Positions 57,568-64,000 of a DNA stretch of 64,000 nucleotides are shown piece after piece. Under the pieces are notes generated by a model that was not told the origin of the DNA, made no database searches, and was given only the letters and a program-made list of their open reading frames with translations. The stretch is from Bacillus sp. V2I10 (lineage in GTDB: Bacteria > Bacillota > Bacilli > Bacillales > Bacillaceae). Location: contig NZ_JAUSYV010000001.1 in assembly GCF_030817055.1 (NCBI RefSeq), positions 1,822,001-1,886,000 on the forward strand, written 5' to 3'. Position 1 is the first letter of the stretch. The number at the start of each line of letters is the position of its first letter. The position numbers and the translations under genes are program-made.

Positions 57568-57930
57568 ATGAATCGCAATCCACTTATTCCATTTGCTTTA
57601 GTTGCCGTAATCGGAATCGGCCTTATGTTTTTCCTATCTATTAAAGGGCTCGGCGATATGAAAGAAATGGCTGGAGAAGGTAAAGAGGAAGATAAATCGG
57701 AAGAAGTTGCAAACGCTTCACCAGAGGAAATCTACCAGCAAAGCTGTATTTCTTGTCATGGTGAGAATTACGAAGGCGGTGCTGGGCCTGCTCTTAAAGG
57801 AGTTGGGGACAGGCTCGGCGTTGACGGAATTAAAGAAACGATTAAAAATGGCCGGGGAAACATGCCTGCCGGTTTAGTTCCTGATGAAAAACTGGACGAG
57901 ATGGCAGAATGGGTTTCTAAAGTCAAATAG
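57568..57930 (+). CDS. cccA: Cytochrome c-550
   Basis: A 120-residue membrane-anchored c-type cytochrome. One N-terminal transmembrane anchor (about residues 6-26) is followed by an acidic linker and a heme domain with the attachment motif CISCH and the axial Met in GNMPAGLV. It carries electrons on the outer membrane face to terminal oxidases. In B. subtilis the gene follows sigA; here acd lies between. AGGGAGG precedes the ATG. Confidence 0.95.
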   Translation: MNRNPLIPFALVAVIGIGLMFFLSIKGLGDMKEMAGEGKEEDKSEEVANASPEEIYQQSCISCHGENYEGGAGPALKGVGDRLGVDGIKETIKNGRGNMPAGLVPDEKLDEMAEWVSKVK

Positions 57931-57975
57931 TTCTTACCGAAAGAGTTAATATGAACCGTTCCTTTTGAGCGAAAA

Positions 57976-58010
57976 AGAAAAGTCCTTTGCATCTGCTGAG
58001 GACTTTTCTT
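57976..58010 (+). terminator. Terminator of cccA
   Basis: AGAAAAGTCCT and AGGACTTTTCT enclose a 12-base loop, followed by TATTATAT. Confidence 0.8.
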
Positions 58011-58060
58011 ATTATATAGAGAGATCAAATTAAAAGTACATAAGAATGTGGTGGTTTAAA

Positions 58061-58774
58061 ATGAATGATGTTAATTTATCAAAAAGGCTGAAAACAGTAG
58101 CTGATTATATACCTAAGAATGCTGTTCTGGCAGACATCGGCTCAGATCATGCTTACTTGCCCTGCTATGCAATCTTAAACGGACTGGCAGCTTCAGCTGT
58201 TGCAGGTGAAGTAGTTCAGGGGCCGTTTCAGTCTGCAAAGAAGCAAGTCCAAAAAAGCGGACTGCAGGACGTCATATCCGTGCGGTTAGGAAGCGGGCTC
58301 GATGTCATTGATCCAAATGAAGCAACTTGCATCACGATTGCAGGAATGGGCGGGGCATTAATTGAAAAGATTCTGGAAGCTGGAAAGGAAAAATTAGCAG
58401 GAGTCAAGCGGCTGATTCTCCAGCCTAATATTCATGCACATCATGTAAGAAGATGGCTGCTAGAAAACGGCTGGGAACTGGTAAATGAAGAAATATTAGA
58501 GGAAGACGGCAAGATTTATGAGGTTCTTATTGCTGAAAAGGGCGAGGCTAAAGCTCCTTATCAGCATACTGCACTGCAAAAAGGTTTACTTGTGGGTCCT
58601 TTTTTGATGAAAGAAAAAACAAAACCGTTTATAAAAAAATGGACCCAGGAAATCGAGCATTTCAGAAGGATATTAACAAGTATAGAAAGTGCGGCAGTGA
58701 GCCCCGGGAATGAAGAGAAGAAGAGAGAGCTTCACGATTTGATTGCTATGCTTGAGGAGGTTATCAGAAAATGA
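58061..58774 (+). CDS. trmK: tRNA (adenine(22)-N(1))-methyltransferase TrmK
   Basis: A 237-residue SAM-dependent methyltransferase making m1A22 in tRNA. N-terminal SKRLKTVADYIPKNAVLADI with GSDHAYLP (SAM motif I), ITIAGMGGALIEKIL and LILQPNIHAHHVRRWLLENG are family marks. An in-frame ATG at 58046 exists, but GTGGTGG suits the ATG at 58061. It overlaps yqfO by ATGA. Confidence 0.94.
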   Translation: MNDVNLSKRLKTVADYIPKNAVLADIGSDHAYLPCYAILNGLAASAVAGEVVQGPFQSAKKQVQKSGLQDVISVRLGSGLDVIDPNEATCITIAGMGGALIEKILEAGKEKLAGVKRLILQPNIHAHHVRRWLLENGWELVNEEILEEDGKIYEVLIAEKGEAKAPYQHTALQKGLLVGPFLMKEKTKPFIKKWTQEIEHFRRILTSIESAAVSPGNEEKKRELHDLIAMLEEVIRK

Positions 58775-59892
58775 GCAAAATACCTAACGGCTACGAAATC
58801 ATCCAATTGTTTGAATCGTTTTCGAAAAAAGAATATGCCATGGAAGGCGATAAGATTGGCCTGCAAATTGGAACATTGAATAAACCGATTCATGGTGTAC
58901 TGGTCGCACTCGATGTTCTCGATGAAGTAGTTGATGAAGCAATTGAAAAAAATGCGAATTTAATTATCGCCCATCATCCCCCAATATTCCGTCCTCTAAA
59001 AAATTTAGCAACGGATCAGCCGGGCGGTGCATTGCTTGAAAAATGCATTAAACATAATATTGCTGTATACGCGGCACATACCAACTTAGATGTCGCAGCC
59101 GGAGGAGTCAATGATTTACTTGCAGAGGCTCTCCAATTAACGGACACAGAGGTTCTCGCTGACACCTATCAGGAGGAAATGAAGAAGCTGGTTGTCTATG
59201 TACCTAAAGACCGCGCGGACGATATAAGGGCTGTTCTGGGACAATCAGGTGCAGGCCATATTGGAATGTACAGTCATTGCACTTTTTCATCAAATGGAAC
59301 AGGAAGCTTTCTTCCTCTTGAGGGAACAGATCCTTATATAGGAGAATCTGGGAAAATTGAGTTTGTTGAAGAAGAAAGAATTGAAACGATCATTCCGGAA
59401 AACAAGCAGCGAAAGATTGTTTCAGCTATGCTAAAAGCTCATCCTTATGAGGAACCTGCATATGATATTTATCCAGTTGAAGGGCAGAGCAAAGCTTTAG
59501 GATTGGGACGCATAGGCTTGCTTGAGAATGACATGACATTGTCTGAATTTGCCCGGCATGTGAAAGAAGCGCTTGATGTTCCATGTGTAAGAATGGTAGG
59601 AAATAAGGATGCAAAGATACGGAGAGTTGCTGTGCTCGGAGGGGATGGAAATAAGTACATTCATCAGGCAAAGCGTAAGGGAGCTGATGTCTATGTTACC
59701 GGGGATCTTTATTATCACGTAGCGCATGATGCCATGATGATGGGCTTAAATGTGATTGATCCAGGTCACAATGTAGAGAAAGTCATGAAAAAAGGGGTAA
59801 CAGATTTGCTTCTTTCTATGTGTGAAGAAAAGAAATTTGAAGTAAGTATTTTCCCTTCAGAGATTCATACAGATCCATTTACATTTGTTTAA
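58771..59892 (+). CDS. yqfO: Nif3-like dinuclear metal center hexameric protein YqfO
   Basis: A 373-residue NIF3/DUF34 protein. Metal-binding histidines and acidic residues are in IIAHHPPIFRPL, AAHTNLDVAAGGVND and VIDPGHNVEK. A PII-like insertion domain lies in the middle (about residues 128-230), the long form typical of Firmicutes. The biochemical role is unsettled (GTP cyclohydrolase or metal-related functions have been suggested). It is translationally coupled to trmK. Confidence 0.93.
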   Translation: MSKIPNGYEIIQLFESFSKKEYAMEGDKIGLQIGTLNKPIHGVLVALDVLDEVVDEAIEKNANLIIAHHPPIFRPLKNLATDQPGGALLEKCIKHNIAVYAAHTNLDVAAGGVNDLLAEALQLTDTEVLADTYQEEMKKLVVYVPKDRADDIRAVLGQSGAGHIGMYSHCTFSSNGTGSFLPLEGTDPYIGESGKIEFVEEERIETIIPENKQRKIVSAMLKAHPYEEPAYDIYPVEGQSKALGLGRIGLLENDMTLSEFARHVKEALDVPCVRMVGNKDAKIRRVAVLGGDGNKYIHQAKRKGADVYVTGDLYYHVAHDAMMMGLNVIDPGHNVEKVMKKGVTDLLLSMCEEKKFEVSIFPSEIHTDPFTFV

Positions 59893-59897
59893 TTAAT

Positions 59898-59935
59898 AAA
59901 CCGCTGGTGTTGATCCCCAGCGGTTTTGTTTTTTT
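59898..59935. terminator. Terminator between yqfO and ispH
   Basis: AAACCGCTGG and CCAGCGGTTT around a nine-base loop with a long T-run on the plus strand; its A-side is short, so it mainly serves yqfO. Confidence 0.85.
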
Positions 59936-60880
59936 TTATTTGGCTGCTTTTACTTTAGGCAGGATTTTTTGAAGAGGAACATTATGTTCGATGTTCCATG
60001 TCAGGCTATTTTCCGGATCGTACTTTTCAAGGAATTGAATGACTTCTTTTGTAATCGGTGTAGGAGTTGAGGCTCCTGCAGTAATCGCGACTTTTTTTAC
60101 ACCTTCAAACCATTTTAGCTTTATTTCGCTTATATCTGATACTCTGTATGCTTTTGTTCCGGCAATTTCTTCAGAAACCTGTGCAAGACGGTTTGAATTG
60201 TTGCTCTTCGGATCTCCGACGACAATTGTCAGGTCAGCATCTTTTGCCTGCTCTGCAACAGCTTCCTGCCTTACTTGAGTAGCCAGACAGATTTCCTGAT
60301 GATATTCTACATGAGGATACTTTTCTTTCACGCGCTCCATAATGTCATATACATCCCATTGACTCATTGTTGTCTGATTTGTGACGACAATTTTATCATT
60401 TTGGAAAGTAAGAGCATCAACATCTTCTTCTGTTTCTACTAAATGGACAATATCAGGTGCTACACCGACAGCTCCTTCAGGTTCTGGATGCGACTTTTTC
60501 CCGATGTAGATCACATGATAGCCCAAAGCTTTCTTTTCCCGGATTAAATCATGTGTCTTTGTAACATCAGGGCATGTTGCATCAAGAGTGACAAGGCCTT
60601 TTTCAGCAGCGATCTTCCTGACTTCGGGAGAAACTCCGTGAGCTGTATAAATAACGGTGCCGCTTTCTACTTTTTCCAATATTTCCATACGGTTGCTGCC
60701 ATCCAAAGTAATAATACCTTCTTCTTCAAAAGCGTCTGTTACGTGTTTATTGTGAACAATCATGCCTAAAATATAGATAGGCCTTGGCAAAGTTTTATCT
60801 AAAGCGGCATTCTTTGCAATAACCATGGCATCAACAACACCATAGCAATATCCCCGCGGTGCAATCTTAATAACTTCCAT
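59936..60880 (-). CDS. ispH: 4-hydroxy-3-methylbut-2-enyl diphosphate reductase
   Basis: A 314-residue iron-sulfur enzyme, the last step of the MEP isoprenoid pathway giving IPP and DMAPP. The three cluster cysteines are in GYCYGV, DATCPDVT and EICLATQVRQ. The catalytic Glu is in the PEPEGAVG stretch, and substrate residues in TNQTTMSQWD and GDPKSNNSNRLAQV. GGAGGATCC precedes the ATG. It is read opposite to yqfO and cshB. Confidence 0.96.
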   Translation of the reverse strand: MEVIKIAPRGYCYGVVDAMVIAKNAALDKTLPRPIYILGMIVHNKHVTDAFEEEGIITLDGSNRMEILEKVESGTVIYTAHGVSPEVRKIAAEKGLVTLDATCPDVTKTHDLIREKKALGYHVIYIGKKSHPEPEGAVGVAPDIVHLVETEEDVDALTFQNDKIVVTNQTTMSQWDVYDIMERVKEKYPHVEYHQEICLATQVRQEAVAEQAKDADLTIVVGDPKSNNSNRLAQVSEEIAGTKAYRVSDISEIKLKWFEGVKKVAITAGASTPTPITKEVIQFLEKYDPENSLTWNIEHNVPLQKILPKVKAAK

Positions 60881-60915
60881 TAAAGGATCCTCCTAGAGAG
60901 AAGTTCGAGAGAGAA

Positions 60916-60947
60916 TATAAAAAAGCCAAAGAAAAAGGCTTTTGGCT
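60916..60947 (-). terminator. Terminator of yqfQ
   Basis: On the minus strand AGCCAAA and TTTGGCT enclose AGCCTTTTTC, followed by a T-run. It separates yqfQ from ispH. Confidence 0.7.
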
Positions 60948-61001
60948 CTCGTAATCTCTTATTATTATAGCGGAGACTGCAGAAGAATACAAAGAAGAAT
61001 G

Positions 61002-61676
61002 TCAGATATACAGCTTTGGAGCAGATGCACCTTTTACAGGAGGTGCTTTCTCCATTTCTTCTTTTACTGCCTTCTTAGGTGAATCAATAACAACTGTGTC
61101 TCCATCAGACGGTGCTGAAGCGGAAACATCGGACGAGGAATTTTCTACATCTGAACCAGTACTTTCTACATCTGAACCAGTACTTTCTTCATCGCTTGGC
61201 CCTCCGCCTTTTAATTCACTGTATATTTTAATCATGGCAGGCAGATTTCTGACAAGCGGGCCATATTGCTGAACCATGGGCGTGACCTGCTGAGCCATGC
61301 CGAGAACTTTCTGCACGTTTCCGAGCATGCTGGATAAATTTGCGGGATTGGTTATTCCCTGCAGACCCTGAGCTGCATTTGCTGCACTTGCAGCACCTTG
61401 GCCTCCTCCAGGCAAAAATCTTGAGAGAATGCCTTTGATGCCGCCTCTTCCCATTGCCTGCTGTCCAAACTGCTGTCCGCCAAACCCAGGCGGTCCAAAT
61501 TGTGATGAAAAAGGTCCCATTTGCTGCCCAAACGGCTGAAAGGAACGAGTAGGTCCAAATCCCCTTGCTTGCTGATTTCCAAAAGGCTGGTTTGAAAACG
61601 GCTGACCGCCCATTTGCATTCTTTGAGGCTGGAATCCTCTAGAAGGCATTGGAGGCATAGGTCTTTGCTGAAACAT
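61002..61676 (-). CDS. yqfQ: YqfQ / VrrA-like Gly/Gln/Pro-rich protein
   Basis: A 224-residue protein. Residues 1-80 are low-complexity and rich in Gln, Gly, Pro and Phe (QPFGNQQ, FQPFGQQ, GPPGFGGQQFGQQ). A more ordered hydrophobic middle (RGGIKGILSRFLPGG ... MLGNVQKVLGMAQQVTPMV, KIYSELKGG) follows. A Ser/Asp tail has the seven-residue repeat ESTGSDV twice, encoded by two perfect 21-bp repeats (61142-61183). It resembles the VrrA/YqfQ family beside ispH, possibly spore-coat related. The function is unknown. Confidence 0.82.
   Translation of the reverse strand: MFQQRPMPPMPSRGFQPQRMQMGGQPFSNQPFGNQQARGFGPTRSFQPFGQQMGPFSSQFGPPGFGGQQFGQQAMGRGGIKGILSRFLPGGGQGAASAANAAQGLQGITNPANLSSMLGNVQKVLGMAQQVTPMVQQYGPLVRNLPAMIKIYSELKGGGPSDEESTGSDVESTGSDVENSSSDVSASAPSDGDTVVIDSPKKAVKEEMEKAPPVKGASAPKLYI
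61142..61183 (-). repeat. Two tandem 21-bp repeats in yqfQ
   Basis: The unit TTTCTACATCTGAACCAGTAC (plus strand, positions 61142-61162 and 61163-61183) occurs twice exactly and is followed by a diverged start of a third. It keeps the reading frame. Confidence 0.9.
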
Positions 61677-61770
61677 GATGATCCTCCTTTTAAACTAACG
61701 TGTATACTACCTACACAATATGCAGAATCGTCTTAAAGGTTTGCATGGTTTTAAGAATAGGCGGAATCGA

Positions 61771-61800
61771 TTGGAGTTTTTCTCTCAAATCGTATATAAT
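61771..61800 (+). promoter_or_regulatory. SigA promoter of cshB
   Basis: TTGGAG (61771-61776), an 18-base spacer, TATAAT (61795-61800), which predicts a 5' leader of about 180 bases. The leader contains TTATTAG/CTAATAA and other weak stems. Confidence 0.6.
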
Positions 61801-61987
61801 GTTTTGATGGACAACCGTGTCTTATTTTTTGGCTGTTATCGCAAGAATTGCTGCTCTTCATAAAAAGATGAATTCGCGCATCCTTTATTAGGAAACCGTG
61901 CTCTTTTCTAATAAGATGTATAAATGAAAACAGCAACAACTTAAAATGGAGCCTTTTATAAATTTACTCATCAAGGAGATGATGAAC

Positions 61988-63304
61988 ATGGAACAAACAA
62001 AGTTCAATCAGTTTCCATTTAAGCCTTTTATTATAGATGCTGTCAAAGCGCTGGGTTTTTATGAACCGACTGAAATACAAGCACGCTTATTCCCTTCACT
62101 ATTAAAAGGGGAAACAGCTATAGGACAATCACAGACAGGCACAGGAAAAACGCATGCTTATTTATTGCCTCTTATTCAAAGGATTGATCCCTCAAATGAA
62201 AACGTACAAGTTGTTATTACTGCCCCTACCAGAGAACTAGCCAATCAAATCTACCAGGATGCTCTGCATGTTCTTAAATTTGCACCGGAAAATGAAACGA
62301 TTTCTGCTAAATGTTTTATTGGCGGAACAGACAAGCAGCGTACAATTGATAAACTGAAAAGCCAGCCTCAGCTTGTCATCGGCACGCCGGGCAGAATTAA
62401 GGATTTAATTGCCGAAAAAGCTCTTTTCGTTCATCAGGCAAAAGCATTAGTTGTTGATGAAGCAGATCTCATGCTTGATATGGGATTCATTGAAGATGTT
62501 GATAAAATTGGCGCCAATATGCCTGAAAAACTGCAAATCCTTGTTTTTTCTGCAACCATTCCCGAGAAATTAAAACCTTTCCTGAAAAAATATATGGAAA
62601 ACCCTAAATTTACTCACGTTGCACCAAAGCAGGCAACTGCCAAGAAAATTAAGCACGTGCTGGTGCCGCTGCGCCACCGTAATAAAACAAATCTTTTATT
62701 TGAAATGCTGAAAAACTACAATCCTTATTTAGCTATTGTGTTTACAAACACAAAGAAAAAAGCGGATGAGGTAGCCGACGGACTGATTGCAAAAGGCCTC
62801 AAAGTTGGACGCATTCACGGCGATTTATCACCAAGAGACCGTAAAAAAATGATGAAGCAAATTAATGATCTTGATTATCAGTATGTCGTAGCGACAGATT
62901 TGGCTTCAAGAGGCATTGATATTGACGGTGTAAGCCATGTCATCAATTTTGAGCTTCCAAGTGATCTCGATTTTTACATTCACCGTGTTGGACGTACGGG
63001 ACGTGCAGACTACTCAGGTATTGCAGCGACGATCTATGAGCCGGAAAATGAAGATGCGTTAATCACCCTCGAAAAATTAGGGATAGAATTTGAAAACCAG
63101 GATCTCGTTGACGGCGAGTGGAAAAAAGTTGAGGACCGCAAACGCAGACAAAAACGCGTAAGGCCTTCAGATGGCGTTGACCAAATGGCGAAAAGCAAGG
63201 TTAGAAAGCCAAAAGGTGTAAAACCAGGATACAAAAAGAAATTGACGAGAGAAATGGATGAAATTAAAAAACGTCAGAGAAGATTGAATCAAAAGCGCAA
63301 GTAG
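61988..63304 (+). CDS. cshB: DEAD-box ATP-dependent RNA helicase CshB
   Basis: A 438-residue RNA helicase. Q-motif region FYEPTEIQARLFPSLL, motif I GQSQTGTGKTHA, Ia APTRELANQ, II VDEADLMLDMGF, III FSATIP, V DLASRGIDIDGV, VI HRVGRTGRADYSG, then a very basic Lys/Arg-rich tail. CshB proteins act in cold adaptation and ribosome or RNA turnover. The ATG at 61988 has AAGGAG nine bases upstream and gives the B. subtilis length; the frame from 61946 adds a region before that site. Confidence 0.95.
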   Translation: MEQTKFNQFPFKPFIIDAVKALGFYEPTEIQARLFPSLLKGETAIGQSQTGTGKTHAYLLPLIQRIDPSNENVQVVITAPTRELANQIYQDALHVLKFAPENETISAKCFIGGTDKQRTIDKLKSQPQLVIGTPGRIKDLIAEKALFVHQAKALVVDEADLMLDMGFIEDVDKIGANMPEKLQILVFSATIPEKLKPFLKKYMENPKFTHVAPKQATAKKIKHVLVPLRHRNKTNLLFEMLKNYNPYLAIVFTNTKKKADEVADGLIAKGLKVGRIHGDLSPRDRKKMMKQINDLDYQYVVATDLASRGIDIDGVSHVINFELPSDLDFYIHRVGRTGRADYSGIAATIYEPENEDALITLEKLGIEFENQDLVDGEWKKVEDRKRRQKRVRPSDGVDQMAKSKVRKPKGVKPGYKKKLTREMDEIKKRQRRLNQKRK

Positions 63305-63315
63305 GAGGAGAATAG

Positions 63316-64000
63316 ATGCTGAAAATAGGATCACATGTATCAATGAGCGGAAAAAAAATGCTGCTTGCTGCAAGTGAGGAAGCAGTATCTTATGGTGCGA
63401 ATACGTTCATGATCTATACAGGAGCACCTCAGAATACTAGACGTAAAAAAATTGAAGAGCTGAATATTGAAGCAGGACAGGCCCATATGAGGGAAAATGG
63501 GATGATTGATATAGTTGTTCATGCACCTTATATCATCAATATCGGCAATACAACAAATCCTGCAACCTTTGAACTTGGCGTCCAATTTTTGCGATCTGAA
63601 ATTGACCGTTCGCACGCTCTTGGAGCAAAACAAATTGTGCTTCATCCAGGGGCTCATGTTGGAGCAGGACCAGAAGCAGGCATTAAAAAAATCATCGAAG
63701 GACTCAATGAAGTTCTTGATAGAGAAGAAAATGTTCAAATCGCTCTTGAGACAATGGCCGGAAAAGGCTCTGAGTGCGGCCGTTCATTTGAAGAACTCGC
63801 ACAGATCATTGAGGGTGTCACGCATAATGAGCATCTTTCAGTATGCTTTGATACGTGCCATACACATGATGCAGGATATGATATCATCAATGATTTTGAT
63901 GGAGTTCTGCAGCAATTTGATTCCATTATCGGTCTGGATCGATTGAAGGTGCTTCATATTAATGACAGCAAAAATATTTCTGGAGCCCGGAAAGACCGTC
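63316..64000 (+). CDS. nfo: Endonuclease IV (partial, runs off the window)
   Basis: The first 228 codons of the AP endonuclease (yqfS in B. subtilis), which cleaves 5' to abasic sites in base-excision repair, including in germinating spores. Zinc-site motifs VHAPYIINIGN, VLHPGAH, IALETMAGKGSE, CFDTCHTHDAGYD and LHINDSK are all present. GGAGGAG precedes the ATG, 12 bases after cshB. The C-terminal region lies beyond position 64000. Confidence 0.96.
   Translation, partial: MLKIGSHVSMSGKKMLLAASEEAVSYGANTFMIYTGAPQNTRRKKIEELNIEAGQAHMRENGMIDIVVHAPYIINIGNTTNPATFELGVQFLRSEIDRSHALGAKQIVLHPGAHVGAGPEAGIKKIIEGLNEVLDREENVQIALETMAGKGSECGRSFEELAQIIEGVTHNEHLSVCFDTCHTHDAGYDIINDFDGVLQQFDSIIGLDRLKVLHINDSKNISGARKDR

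Noticed and set aside
61751..61939. A 62-codon minus-strand frame in the cshB leader
   Set aside because: No ribosome site and no recognisable pattern; it lies over the predicted cshB promoter.
1..64000. CRISPR array, tRNA or rRNA genes, prophage or full insertion sequence
   Set aside because: No regularly spaced direct repeats, no tRNA-like cloverleaf or rRNA sequence, and no transposase or integrase coding region was seen on either strand.

Overview
The window is one continuous piece of core chromosome from an endospore-forming, naturally transformable-type member of the Bacillaceae. Evidence: low G+C codon use, strong AAGGAGG ribosome sites, sporulation genes (sigK, gpr, spoIIP, yqfC, yqfD, sda), the late competence operon comEA-EB-EC with comER, a CIRCE-hrcA-grpE-dnaK-dnaJ heat-shock operon and a glycine T-box. 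Gene order from sda to nfo follows the Bacillus subtilis yqeG-yqfS region almost gene for gene. Details that differ from B. subtilis 168, as I remember it, suggest a related genus-level lineage (Metabacillus-like is a guess): sigK is uninterrupted, pssA and psd are a divergent pair beside sda, deoC lies between mtaB and yqeW, and an acyl-CoA dehydrogenase lies between sigA and cccA.

Layout. 1-2465: end of mccA, mccB and yrhC (methionine-to-cysteine conversion) and an SGNH lipoprotein. 2680-6300: sigK; a minus-strand cluster of very small ORFs around yrzI; a YjcZ-like small protein; a terminator split by two tandem MITE-like elements; pssA/psd (phosphatidylethanolamine synthesis); the Sda checkpoint peptide. 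6336-6544: a DnaA-box cluster. 6690-11708: yqeG-yqeH-aroE-yhbY-nadD-yqeK-rsfS-yqeM, a tightly packed, often overlapping operon for ribosome assembly, shikimate and NAD synthesis. 11786-16285: comER opposite comEA-EB-EC. 16414-21128: yqzM, holA, rpsT, gpr, spoIIP, yqxA. 21542-32915: lepA, hemW, the hrcA heat-shock operon, prmA, rsmE, mtaB. 33095-38923: deoC, yqeW, rpsU-yqeY, and the SigW-type nfeD-floA-yqfB operon. 38985-46965: yqfC, yqfD, phoH, pgpH, ybeY, dgkA, cdd, era, yqzL, recO. 47012-52031: T-box, glyQ-glyS, ccpN, ppsR. 52327-55868: yqxD, dnaG, sigA (the macromolecular synthesis operon). 56253-end: acd, cccA, trmK, yqfO, ispH, yqfQ, cshB and the start of nfo.

There are no rRNA or tRNA genes, prophages, complete insertion sequences or CRISPR arrays. 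The accessory DNA consists of two tandem MITE-like units at 4347-4687 and a dispersed intergenic repeat family (at least seven copies at five places) whose central hairpin shows a compensatory base-pair change.

Small genes found by direct reading: yrzI (46 aa), two neighbouring peptides of 23 and 18 aa, the 54-aa YjcZ-like protein, sda (46 aa), yqzM (44 aa) and yqzL (47 aa). The least explained region is 3493-4020. There a strong promoter reads through a 23-codon ORF and two hairpins with interchangeable arms into yrzI, which has the form of an attenuator. All functional names rest on recognising protein families by eye; no search was run.
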